DNA of 64,000 nucleotides. Source: Solirhodobacter olei (GTDB lineage Bacteria; Pseudomonadota; Alphaproteobacteria; Rhodobacterales; Rhodobacteraceae). The notes beneath the pieces are model-generated. The model was not told the origin of the DNA, searched no databases, and worked only from the letters and a program-made list of their open reading frames with translations. This document shows, one piece after another, positions 56,646 through 64,000 of this stretch. Numbering within the stretch: the first letter of the stretch is position 1; the number at the start of each line of letters is the position of its first letter. The translations under genes were made by a program, and so were the position numbers. The stretch lies in contig NZ_RRYH01000012.1 in the NCBI RefSeq assembly GCF_004010155.1, forward strand, positions 124,001 through 188,000, in the 5' to 3' direction.

Positions 56646-56650
56646 CGGGT

Positions 56651-57064
56651 TCAGCCGGGCGGGATCGGGCAGCTCAGATCGCCCTCGGGGCAATGCAGAA
56701 ACCCCTCGATCAGCTTCGTCCGCACCTTGGTGAAGTCGTCGAGGCACATGGCCTGGACCATCGGCTGCGCGCTTCCCCCCTCGACGGCGGAGGCCACGAA
56801 GGCGCAATGCGCGTCGCGGTAGGCAATCCACGCCCGCTCCGATTGCCGGAAAAGTTTCGTCTGCGCCGGGCTACTCTTGAGGCGATGGATCGCCTGCCCG
56901 TAGACCCGGTTCAGCTCGGCGTCGCTTTTCTTCAGCGCCGCGCCCGCGCACTGATCCATGTCGAGCTGGGTCTGCGGGTTGGCGCAATTCAACGCGGCGG
57001 CCGGCCAGGCAGACAGGGCCGTTCCCACGGCGAAAAGACAAAGGGCGAAAAATCTGGCGTACAT
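56651..57064 (-). CDS. LprI-like lysozyme inhibitor family protein
   Basis: A 137-residue secreted protein with a signal peptide (cleavage near AAALN, about 25) and the LprI-type domain. QTQLDMDQCAGAALKKSDAELNRVYGQAI and AWIAYRDAHCAFVASA carry conserved Cys, Trp and Arg residues. The Mycobacterium homologue inhibits lysozyme; most family members are uncharacterised, so the role here is uncertain. The ATG at 57064 follows GGAGGT with good spacing; an upstream frame start at 57082 is less likely. Confidence 0.83.
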   Translation of the reverse strand: MYARFFALCLFAVGTALSAWPAAALNCANPQTQLDMDQCAGAALKKSDAELNRVYGQAIHRLKSSPAQTKLFRQSERAWIAYRDAHCAFVASAVEGGSAQPMVQAMCLDDFTKVRTKLIEGFLHCPEGDLSCPIPPG

Positions 57065-57218
57065 CCTGGGACCTCCAAACACTTCGAAAAATCAATTTCG
57101 GCGCAAGTCGCGAATGTGACTCACCCCTGAAGCCTCGCCGCCGGGACCGACCTGTCAAGCCGTCCGGCCGGCCGTTGGGCGAAGGCCGCCACCACCGTCC
57201 CGCAATACGGTACATTTA

Positions 57219-57240
57219 CGGTGCGAAAGCGGTGCAAAAG
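57219..57240. repeat. Tandem 11-base repeat upstream of recO
   Basis: CGGTGCGAAAG at 57219-57229 is followed at once by CGGTGCAAAAG at 57230-57240; ten of eleven bases agree. It lies in the 253-base divergent gap between the LprI-like gene and recO and may be a binding site or a chance duplication. Confidence 0.4.
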
Positions 57241-57317
57241 CTGTGTTGAATCGGCAGGCGGTTTTTTCAGCCCTCCCAACCCCTTGCCGGGCGCGCCCCG
57301 GGGTGCTTACTGAAACG

Positions 57318-58043
57318 ATGGAATGGCGCGACGAAGGCGTCCTGCTGTCGGCCCGCGGCCACGGCGAAAGCGCCGCGATCATCGAAGTCTTCACGGCCGG
57401 CCACGGCCGCCACGCCGGCGTCGTGCGCGGCGGCGGCTCGCGCCGCATCGCCCCGATCCTGCAGCCCGGCGCCCAGCTTTCGCTGGCCTGGCGCGCCCGG
57501 CTCGACGCCCATATCGGCGCCTTCACGGTCGAACCGATCCGCAGCCGCGCCGGCGCGATCCTGTCGGACCGGCTGGCGCTGGCGGGGCTGAATTCCACCG
57601 CCGCGCTGCTTGCCTTCACCCTGCCGGAACGCGAGCCGCACCCCGATCTCTACGCCGCCTCCCTTGCGCTTTTCGACGCGCTGGCAGAGGGGTCCGACTG
57701 GCCGCTCCTCTACCTGCGGTGGGAGCTTAACCTATTGGAAGAAATGGGTTTCGGCCTTGATCTCGGCAGTTGCGCGCTGACCGGCAGCCGCGAGGATCTG
57801 GCCTATGTCAGCCCCCGCTCCGGCCGCGCCGTCAGCCGCGGGGCGGCGGGGGAATGGGCAGATCGGCTTCTGCCGCTGCCCCCCGCGCTTCTCGGCCAGG
57901 GCCCGGCCAGCGCGGCAGAGATCGCGGCCGGCCTGCGCCTGACCGGCCATTTTCTCGAGAACCACCTCGCCCCGGAACTCGGCCATCGCCCGCTGCCCGA
58001 GGCGCGGCGCCGGCTGGTGGCGCTGCTGTCCCGCACCGCCTGA
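57318..58043 (+). CDS. recO: DNA repair protein RecO
   Basis: RecO helps load RecA onto SSB-coated DNA in the RecFOR pathway. The 241-residue protein has the N-terminal OB-fold start [26 protein letters not shown] and [10 protein letters not shown]. The helical C-domain contains [22 protein letters not shown] and [12 protein letters not shown]. The zinc-type Cys motif is reduced, as usual in alphaproteobacterial RecO. In relatives it follows era and DUF1491; here these lie about 5 kb downstream on the opposite strand, so the locus is rearranged. Confidence 0.9.
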   Translation: MEWRDEGVLLSARGHGESAAIIEVFTAGHGRHAGVVRGGGSRRIAPILQPGAQLSLAWRARLDAHIGAFTVEPIRSRAGAILSDRLALAGLNSTAALLAFTLPEREPHPDLYAASLALFDALAEGSDWPLLYLRWELNLLEEMGFGLDLGSCALTGSREDLAYVSPRSGRAVSRGAAGEWADRLLPLPPALLGQGPASAAEIAAGLRLTGHFLENHLAPELGHRPLPEARRRLVALLSRTA

Positions 58044-58131
58044 TCCACCACAAACGACCTGCCCCTGTCGCCGCCGATGCAGACGCGCGGCCCGCCCCGA
58101 GCGCCAATGCGGGCAGGGAGATCTGGCCGCC

Positions 58132-59373
58132 ATGGCGCCGCGTTACATACCGCTTTTGCTGAAACACGCCGACACGCCAAGCATCTCCGGCTTCGCGACC
58201 CTCTCCGGCATCGAAGCCGCCATCCGCGGCCTCATGATCTCGGTGATGCCGCTGGTGGTCTATGACGCGCTCGGCAGCGCCTCGCTCGAATCCCGGCTCT
58301 ATTTCTTCGTCGGCTGCGGCTCTCTGACGACCGGCCTCATGGTGCCCTGGCTCACCCGCTTCATCCCGCGGCGGTGGATGTATACGGCCGGGACCTGCTC
58401 CTACATGCTGGGGCTGAGCCTCGCGATCCACGGCGGGCCGACCGCCACCAGCTTCGCGCTGCTGTTCACCGTCCTCGGCACGGCGACCTGCTTTGTCTGC
58501 CTCAACGCCTATGTGCTCGACTACGTGCCACGGATCCACCTCGGCCGCTGCCAGAGCCAGCAGATGCTTTACAGCGCGACCTCCTGGACCCTGGGCCCCG
58601 TGCTGGGCGTCTGGCTGCGAAGCCTCTGGGCGCCCGCCCCCTTCATCCTCGCACTCTGCTTCGCGGTGCTGCTGGTGACAGCCTTCTGGCACCTCCGGCT
58701 CGGCAACGGCAAGGCGATCAGCCGCGCGAAGGCCCCCGCGCCGAACCCGCTCGCCTATCTCGGCCGCTTCCTTGCCCAGCCGAGGCTGGTGCTGGGCTGG
58801 GTCTTCGCCGTCACCCGGTCCTGCGGCTGGTGGGTTTACGTCGTCTACCTGCCGATCTTCTGCGTCGAGCACGGTCTGGGCGAACGGGTTGGCGGCTTCG
58901 CGCTGTCGCTGTCGAATGCCATGCTCTTCACCACGCCGTTCCTTCTGCGCTTCATCCAGCGCGCCGGGGTGCGCAAGGCGATCCGCGCGGCCTTCCTCTG
59001 CGCAGGCACCTTCTTCGCCGCCGCCGCCTTCGCCGCCCCCCTGCCCTGGGGAACGGTTGCGCTTCTGGCCTCTGGCTCGATCTTCCTGGTGTTGCTCGAC
59101 GTCTCGGCCGGGCTGCCGTTCCTGATGGCCGTGAAGCCTTCGGAGCGGACCGAGATGGCCGCGATCTATTCAAGCTTCCGTGACGTCTCCGGCATCCTGA
59201 CGCCCGGCATCGCTTGGCTGGTGCTGCTGGCCGCGCCCGTCTCCGGCGTCTTTCTCGCCGCCGGATGCGGGCTTCTCACCGCCTCGGCGCTGGCGGCAAA
59301 CCTGCATCCCCGCCTCGGCGCCGCGCGGCCCTCGCATGGCCTTCCGCTGCGAACGATCGAACCCGGCGAATAG
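58132..59373 (+). CDS. MFS transporter
   Basis: A membrane protein of 413 residues with about 12 helices in two six-helix halves, typical of the major facilitator superfamily. The loop between helices 2 and 3 has a basic RFIPRRWMYTAG in the place of the GxxxDRxGRR motif, which is degenerate. The central loop is short. No substrate motif is recognised. The ribosome site (GGGAG, 12 bases away) is weak. It follows recO by 88 bases and converges on the SDR gene. Confidence 0.84.
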   Translation: MAPRYIPLLLKHADTPSISGFATLSGIEAAIRGLMISVMPLVVYDALGSASLESRLYFFVGCGSLTTGLMVPWLTRFIPRRWMYTAGTCSYMLGLSLAIHGGPTATSFALLFTVLGTATCFVCLNAYVLDYVPRIHLGRCQSQQMLYSATSWTLGPVLGVWLRSLWAPAPFILALCFAVLLVTAFWHLRLGNGKAISRAKAPAPNPLAYLGRFLAQPRLVLGWVFAVTRSCGWWVYVVYLPIFCVEHGLGERVGGFALSLSNAMLFTTPFLLRFIQRAGVRKAIRAAFLCAGTFFAAAAFAAPLPWGTVALLASGSIFLVLLDVSAGLPFLMAVKPSERTEMAAIYSSFRDVSGILTPGIAWLVLLAAPVSGVFLAAGCGLLTASALAANLHPRLGAARPSHGLPLRTIEPGE

Positions 59374-59376
59374 CGC

Positions 59377-60396
59377 TCAGGCCTCAAGCGCGAGCAGCGC
59401 CCGGGTCGAGGCCTTAACCGCCTCCGGCCCGGGGATGAAGCTCATCCCCAGCCCGTCCCGCGCCCGGTCGTTCGAGACGCCTTCGAACCGGCCGAGAGAG
59501 GGCACGATCGCGCGGATCGAAGGGTCAAAGACGCCGAGCGCCCGGATCAGGATATCAGGCGCGACCCTCCGAGCGACGCGACGTCCCGGCGCCGCCTCGG
59601 CAACCGCCGCTGCGATCTCGGCGAACCACATCGTGCCCGCGCAGGCGATGAAGCGCTGGCCCGCTGCGTCCGGCCGCTCCAACGCGCGCAGGTGCATCTC
59701 TGCCACGTCGCGCACGTCGACCACGCCGAAGCTGATCCGGGGCACCATCGGGTCCCTGCCGCGCAGCACCCGCCTGATCACGCCGATCGAGCTGCCGTAC
59801 TTCCCGTCAAGCGGCGGGCCCAGCACGAAGGCCGGGTTTATGACCGCGAGCTCCAGCCCCTCGGCCTCGGCAGCGAAATCCCAAGCCGCACGCTCCGCCA
59901 GCGTCTTAGACTTCATATAGGCCGTGGTCGCGGGATGGGCGGTGTCGGTCCAATCGTGCTCGTCGAAAGCAAGCTTGCCAGTCGCGGGCTCCCGGCCCGA
60001 GACCGCGGCGACGGACGAGGTCAGCACCACGCGTCGCATCCCCGCCCGCGCCGCCGCGGCCATCGCCCGGCGGGTGCCTTCAACGGCGGGACGGATCAGC
60101 TCCGCCTCGTCCTTCGGCTGGGCCAGAGGGAAGGGAGAGGCGGTATGGATCAGCGCCTCATGCCCGGCGAAGGCGTCATCCCAGCCGTCATCCCGTTCCA
60201 GGTCCAGAGTGGCGAATCTCAGCCGCTCGAGGCTTCCCGGAACGGCAAGCGCGGGCCGTAGGGCAGCGCGCACCTCTTCTGCCCGGGCAGGCGAGCGGAG
60301 CGTGCCCGTCACCTCGTATCCGGCGTCGAGGAACCGAAGCAGCACCTGTTTCGCGATGAAGCCCGAGGCCCCGGTGACGACAACCTTCCCCGGCAT
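59377..60396 (-). CDS. NAD-dependent epimerase/reductase (DFR-like SDR)
   Basis: An extended SDR of 339 residues like dihydroflavonol reductases. The nucleotide loop is VTGASGFIAKQV near the N-terminus. The catalytic Ser is in VLTSSVAAV and Tyr-x3-Lys in AYMKSK. The FVLGPPLDGKYGSS motif lies later. The ATG at 60396 has GGGAGGT just upstream and is preferred over the GTG at 60402. The substrate is unknown. It follows mcd in the same direction with a 64-base gap. Confidence 0.88.
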   Translation of the reverse strand: MPGKVVVTGASGFIAKQVLLRFLDAGYEVTGTLRSPARAEEVRAALRPALAVPGSLERLRFATLDLERDDGWDDAFAGHEALIHTASPFPLAQPKDEAELIRPAVEGTRRAMAAAARAGMRRVVLTSSVAAVSGREPATGKLAFDEHDWTDTAHPATTAYMKSKTLAERAAWDFAAEAEGLELAVINPAFVLGPPLDGKYGSSIGVIRRVLRGRDPMVPRISFGVVDVRDVAEMHLRALERPDAAGQRFIACAGTMWFAEIAAAVAEAAPGRRVARRVAPDILIRALGVFDPSIRAIVPSLGRFEGVSNDRARDGLGMSFIPGPEAVKASTRALLALEA

Positions 60397-60460
60397 CCGC
60401 ACCTCCCGGCTGATGGATCACCCGGGGCAAGCTAGGGCCGGGGCGCCCGCGGAGCAACCC

Positions 60461-62104
60461 TCAGCCCAGAAGACGCCGCGCGATGACCTGCGCCTGGATC
60501 TCGGCCGCGCCCTCGAAGATGTTGAGGATCCGCGCATCGCAGAGGATCCGGCTGATGCGGTATTCCAGTGCGAAACCGTTGCCGCCGTGGATCTGCAGCG
60601 CATTGTCGGCCGCGGCCCAGGCCACCCGCGCGGCAAGAAGCTTCGCCATCCCGGCCTCCAGGTCGCAGCGGCGGCCATGGTCCTTTTCCCAGGCCGCGCG
60701 ATAGGTCAGCTGGCGGGCGATCGCGATCTCCACCGCCATCATGGCGAGCTTGCCGGACACGCGCGGGAAGGCCGCAAGCGGCCTGCCGAACTGCTGCCGG
60801 CCGTTGGCGTAGTCCAGCCCCGCCTCAAGCGCTGCCTGCGCCACACCCACGGCGCGGGCCGCGGTCTGGATCCGGGCGCTCTCGAACGTCTGCATGAGCT
60901 GCTTGAACCCCTGCCCCGGCGCGCCGCCCAGAAGGTTCTCGCCCGAGACGCGGAACCCGTCGAAGCCGAGCTCGTATTCCTTCATGCCGCGGTAGCCGAG
61001 CACGCCGATCTCGCCCCCAGTCATGCCGGGCGTGGGGAAAGGGTCCGCCTCCGTCCCCGGCGCCTTCTCGGCGAGGAACATCGAAAGGCCGCGCCAGTCG
61101 TCGGTCTCCGGATCGGTGCGCGCCAGAAGGGTCATCACATGCGCCCGGGCGGCGTTGGTGATCCAGGTCTTGTTGCCCGTAATGCGCCAGTCCGCTCCGT
61201 CGCGCACCGCGCGGGTACGAAGCGCGCCGAGGTCCGATCCGGTATTCGGCTCGGTGAAGACGGCCGTCGGCAGGATTTCTCCGCTTGCGATCTTCGGCAG
61301 CCAATGCGCCTTCTGCGCTTCCGTCCCGCCGCAAAGGATCAGTTCCGCCGCGATCTCGGAACGGGTGCCGAGAGAGCCCACGCCGATATAGCCGCGCGAA
61401 AGCTCCTCCGAAACCACGACCATGGAGGCCTTGGACAGGCCGAAGCCGCCGTATTCCTCCGGGATCGTCAGGCCGAAGACGCCCATCTCCGCCAGCGCCT
61501 CGATCACCGGCATCGGGATAAGCTCGTCCCTCAGGTGCCAGCCCTGGGCATGGGGGATGACCTCCTCGTCCGCGAAGCGGCGGAACTGGTCGCGGATCAT
61601 CTCCAGCTCGTCGTCGAGCCCGCTTGCGCCAAACGTCGCCTGCCCTTGCCCTTCGGCCATCAGCGCCGCGAGGCGGGATCGGGCGGCGGCGGAGTTGCCC
61701 CGGGCCATGAGGCGCTCCGCCGCCGCGCCGAACCCGGGGGAAAGGCCAAGGTCCTGCAAGCGCGCGACCTCCCCCTGGCTCATCGGGATCCCGCCCGCGA
61801 TCTGGGCGAGGTATTCGCCGAAGCCGATCTGCAGGATCAGCGCCTCGATCTCGCCGAACCGGCCGGCAGCCCGAAGCCGCAGCGCCCAGTCCTGCAGCGC
61901 CGAGAGCGCCTCGACATAGGTCGCGAGCCATGACGCGGAATGGGCCGCGAACTGCTCCGCCTCCAGAGCCGCGGCGGAGGGCGCGCCGTCGGGCGCCACG
62001 CGCGCCCGCAGCGCCGCCACCGCACGGTCGCGCAGGGCGTGAAGCTCCGGGACCGCGGCGGCGGTCAGCTCCGCAAGGTCGGGCAGGAGGGCAGCATCGG
62101 TCAT
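60461..62104 (-). CDS. mcd: Methylsuccinyl-CoA dehydrogenase
   Basis: An acyl-CoA dehydrogenase of 547 residues. It has an extra N-terminal domain of about 165 residues and an acyl-CoA dehydrogenase core from about QGQATFGASGLDDELEM, with FAD contacts in FTEPNTGSDLGALRTRAV and the C-terminal QIHGGNGFALEYRISRILCD and NIFEGAAEIQAQVIARRLLG. This extended layout is that of (2S)-methylsuccinyl-CoA dehydrogenase (Mcd) of the ethylmalonyl-CoA pathway, which makes mesaconyl-CoA. The electrons go to ETF (etfBA at 8-9.7 kb). ATG at 62104 gives the family length; a farther upstream start is possible. A general acyl-CoA dehydrogenase is the alternative. Confidence 0.85.
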   Translation of the reverse strand: MTDAALLPDLAELTAAAVPELHALRDRAVAALRARVAPDGAPSAAALEAEQFAAHSASWLATYVEALSALQDWALRLRAAGRFGEIEALILQIGFGEYLAQIAGGIPMSQGEVARLQDLGLSPGFGAAAERLMARGNSAAARSRLAALMAEGQGQATFGASGLDDELEMIRDQFRRFADEEVIPHAQGWHLRDELIPMPVIEALAEMGVFGLTIPEEYGGFGLSKASMVVVSEELSRGYIGVGSLGTRSEIAAELILCGGTEAQKAHWLPKIASGEILPTAVFTEPNTGSDLGALRTRAVRDGADWRITGNKTWITNAARAHVMTLLARTDPETDDWRGLSMFLAEKAPGTEADPFPTPGMTGGEIGVLGYRGMKEYELGFDGFRVSGENLLGGAPGQGFKQLMQTFESARIQTAARAVGVAQAALEAGLDYANGRQQFGRPLAAFPRVSGKLAMMAVEIAIARQLTYRAAWEKDHGRRCDLEAGMAKLLAARVAWAAADNALQIHGGNGFALEYRISRILCDARILNIFEGAAEIQAQVIARRLLG

Positions 62105-62285
62105 GGCGACCCCGTCATGCGGCATGAGTCGGATCCTTTCTGCGGTCGCATCGTGATACGGGCTTCGCAACCGCAGCGCAACATTAATTCGTTTACGCCC
62201 GAAAATGCGCACAAACATGTCGCATCAGATTTCACCTGTACCTCCCGCTCGGGCAGGCTAGAAACGCCCTGAGGGACGGGGAAAA

Positions 62286-63044
62286 ATGTTCGATCTGCCA
62301 CCGCATATCCTGATCGGCGTGATCGCGGTCACGCTGTTTGCCAGCTTCGTGAAGGGCGCGGTGGGCTTCGGCATGCCAATGCTGATGATCTCCGGCCTCG
62401 CCTCCCTGCTGCCCGCGCACGAGGCGCTGGCGGCGCTGATCCTGCCGACCGTGGCCACCAACCTGATCCAGGCCTTCCGGCAGGGCCTACGCCCCGCGCT
62501 GGCCAGCCTTTACGACTGGCGGCGCCACGTGATCACGCTCTGCATTTTCATCGCGATCTCCTCCCAGCTCGTCGTCGCCATCCCCGCGCCGCTGCTGCTG
62601 GGCACGCTGGGCCTGCCGATCTCGCTTTTCGCGCTGAGCCAGCTTGGCGGGCTGGAGCTGCGCTTCCCCGCCCATAACCGGCCGCGGGCAGAGATCATCT
62701 CCGGCGCGATCGCGGGGTTCTACGGCGGGCTCTCGGGCGTCTGGGGGCCGCCTTTGATCGCGATGCTTCTGTCGTTCAACATCGACAAGCGCGAAGGCAT
62801 GCGGGTGCAGGGCGTCGTGTACCTGATCGGCGCGGTGATGCTGCTGGCCGGCCACCTGCGCTCCGGCATCCTGAACGCCGCGACCGCACCCTTGAGCGCT
62901 ACCCTCGTGCTGCCCGCCCTCCTGGGCATCTGGGCAGGCTTCAAGCTGCACGACCGGCTCGATGCCGCGCGGTTCCGACGCTGGACGCTGATCGTTCTGG
63001 CGCTCGCCGGCCTCAACCTGCTGCGCCGCGCGCTGGGGTATTGA
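62286..63044 (+). CDS. TSUP/TauE-SafE family membrane permease
   Basis: A 252-residue membrane protein with about eight helices and the two-fold repeated TSUP pattern: FVKGAVGFGMPML in the first half and GFYGGLSGVWGPPL in the second. Family members export sulfite, sulfoacetate or other anions, but the substrate is not known here. It is divergent from mcd. GGGG precedes the ATG (GAGGGACGGGGAAAA). It converges with the DUF1491 gene with a three-base gap. Confidence 0.86.
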   Translation: MFDLPPHILIGVIAVTLFASFVKGAVGFGMPMLMISGLASLLPAHEALAALILPTVATNLIQAFRQGLRPALASLYDWRRHVITLCIFIAISSQLVVAIPAPLLLGTLGLPISLFALSQLGGLELRFPAHNRPRAEIISGAIAGFYGGLSGVWGPPLIAMLLSFNIDKREGMRVQGVVYLIGAVMLLAGHLRSGILNAATAPLSATLVLPALLGIWAGFKLHDRLDAARFRRWTLIVLALAGLNLLRRALGY

Positions 63045-63047
63045 GCG

Positions 63048-63380
63048 TCAGTCGCTGAGCCCGTCCTGGTCGAGCAGGCTGCGGCCCTGCCGGTCCTCCA
63101 CCTCGATCACCCAGAGGTCGGGATCGAAGCCACGCTGGCGAGCGATGGCTTCGTCCACCTCCCGCTCCGCCCCCTCGGCCAGCGTCACCCAGGTCCGCGC
63201 GCCGCTCATGAGGTCGAAGGAGCGCTGGAAGGCCTGCGCCCGGCCGTCGAGCGTGGCGAGCTTCACCAGCACGGCGCCCGCGGTATCATCGCCATGCGCG
63301 GTAACATAGGCCGGTATATCGGCCTGCCGCAGCCGCGCGAGATAGGCATGCACCCAAAAGCTGGAGGTGAGCCGCGCCAT
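63048..63380 (-). CDS. DUF1491 family protein
   Basis: A 110-residue protein of the DUF1491 family, often encoded between era and recO in alphaproteobacteria. It shows the start SSFWVHAYLARLRQADIPAYV, GAVLVKLATLDG and a C-terminal DLWVIEVEDRQGRSLLDQ pattern. No enzymatic motif is visible. It follows era by eight bases on the same strand, so the two are co-transcribed. Function unknown. Confidence 0.85.
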   Translation of the reverse strand: MARLTSSFWVHAYLARLRQADIPAYVTAHGDDTAGAVLVKLATLDGRAQAFQRSFDLMSGARTWVTLAEGAEREVDEAIARQRGFDPDLWVIEVEDRQGRSLLDQDGLSD

Positions 63381-63388
63381 CGGCGGGG

Positions 63389-64000
63389 TCAGTCCCCGTC
63401 CTTGAACTCGAGCCCGATCTCGGAATAGCGCTCGGCCTCGTCTTCCCAGTTCGGGCGTACCTTCACCTGCAGGAAAAGGTGGACCGGCCGGCCAAGGAAA
63501 TTGGCGATCTCCGCCCGGGCGGCGGTGGAGATGCCCTTGATCGTCTCGCCCTTGTGGCCAAGCACGATCCCCTTGTGGCCGTCGCGGGCGACATAGATGA
63601 TCTGGTCGATCCGGGTGGAGCCATCGTCGCGGTCCCGCCAGCTCTCGGTCTCCACCGTCAACTGGTAGGGCAGCTCCTCATGCAGGCGCAGCGTCAGCTT
63701 CTCGCGGGTGATTTCGGCGGCGATAGCGCGCATGGGCGCATCGGCGATCTGGTCTTCCGGGTAATACCATTCGTGCTCGGGCAGTTCTCCCGCCAGCCAG
63801 TCGCGCAGGTCCTCGACCCCGTGGCCACGCTCGGCGGAGATCATGAAGGTCCGCTCGAAGGCGAAGGCCGCGTTCATCTCCTCGGCCAGCGCAAGAAGCG
63901 CCTCGGCCTTCACCCGGTCGATCTTGTTGATCGCGAGCGCCACGCGCTGTTTCGGCGAAAGCCGCTCCTTCAGCGCGTCGAGGATGCTGCGCACGCCGTC
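63389..64000 (-). CDS. era: GTPase Era, C-terminal part (partial at window edge)
   Basis: The frame is open to the window end, so only the last 203 codons are present and the true start lies beyond 64000. Visible parts are the G4 motif NKID with a following G5-like SAERGHGV (Era uses ISAxxG), the interdomain DQIADAPMRAIAAEITREKL helix and the C-terminal KH domain with IVLGHKGETIKGISTAARAEI, which binds 16S rRNA near its 3' end. Era helps 30S ribosome assembly. The P-loop and the switch motifs are out of view. Confidence 0.94.
   Translation of the reverse strand, partial: DGVRSILDALKERLSPKQRVALAINKIDRVKAEALLALAEEMNAAFAFERTFMISAERGHGVEDLRDWLAGELPEHEWYYPEDQIADAPMRAIAAEITREKLTLRLHEELPYQLTVETESWRDRDDGSTRIDQIIYVARDGHKGIVLGHKGETIKGISTAARAEIANFLGRPVHLFLQVKVRPNWEDEAERYSEIGLEFKDGD

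Overview
The window is a GC-rich alphaproteobacterial chromosome segment. Gene content and order point to the Rhodobacteraceae (Rhodobacter/Paracoccus relatives): etfBA with hbdA, dxs-ispA-xseB, PetP/PetR-type regulators, fbcFBC (petABC), chvI-chvG-hprK-rapZ-EIIA-HPr facing pckA, and a methylsuccinyl-CoA dehydrogenase of the ethylmalonyl-CoA pathway. Genus and species cannot be fixed from the sequence alone. No rRNA, CRISPR array, insertion sequence or prophage is visible. Most genes are core housekeeping or central metabolism genes, with small accessory patches between them.

Layout. 0-3.4 kb: outer-membrane barrel, rhomboid protease and a glycosyltransferase whose 3' end runs antisense into the rhomboid gene. 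3.5-6.1 kb: an orphan GTA-type spike-base gene and parC. 6.2-9.7 kb: SDR, HIG1-type membrane protein, cobalamin adenosyltransferase, then etfBA. 9.8-13.9 kb: a minus-strand polysaccharide-export module (BY-kinase-like ATPase, Wzz-like chain-length protein, ExeA-like ATPase, DUF6473 protein) sitting between etfA and hbdA. 14-16.8 kb: hbdA, a MITE-like repeat, a methyltransferase and a YeeZ-like SDR. 16.8-22.1 kb: dxs-ispA-xseB-deacetylase and petP-petR. 22.3-24.6 kb: ilvE and a cytochrome P450. 24.9-28.2 kb: a TbpB-like surface lipoprotein, its probable Slam translocon and a LuxR-type regulator. 28.3-28.6 kb: two tRNA-Lys genes. 28.7-32.8 kb: dapF, mtaB, a cytochrome c, a PaiB-like protein and a GST. 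33-35.7 kb: petABC. 35.9-39.3 kb: thiBPQ behind a TPP riboswitch. 39.7-47.6 kb: aroC, an AEC transporter, a regulator/GST pair, a CcdA/thioredoxin pair, a DMT transporter, HU and amn. 47.7-55.1 kb: acyltransferase and the HPr-EIIA-rapZ-hprK-chvG-chvI cluster, divergent from pckA. 55.3-64 kb: DsbG-like protein, IMPACT protein, LprI-like protein, recO, MFS, SDR, mcd, TSUP, DUF1491 and the 3' part of era.

Functional links. EtfBA carries electrons from acyl-CoA dehydrogenases such as Mcd toward the quinone pool, and petABC oxidises quinol. HprK, HPr and EIIA form a regulatory phosphotransfer set beside ChvG/ChvI and pckA, a link between carbon status and gluconeogenesis known in related bacteria. 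ThiBPQ import is probably shut off by TPP through ribosome-site masking.

The parts most worth a second look are the Slam/lipoprotein pair, the degenerate EPS kinase inserted between etfA and hbdA, the dispersed GTGCGCA palindrome family with its MITE-like pair, and the helically phased TGCGCT repeats between chvI and pckA.
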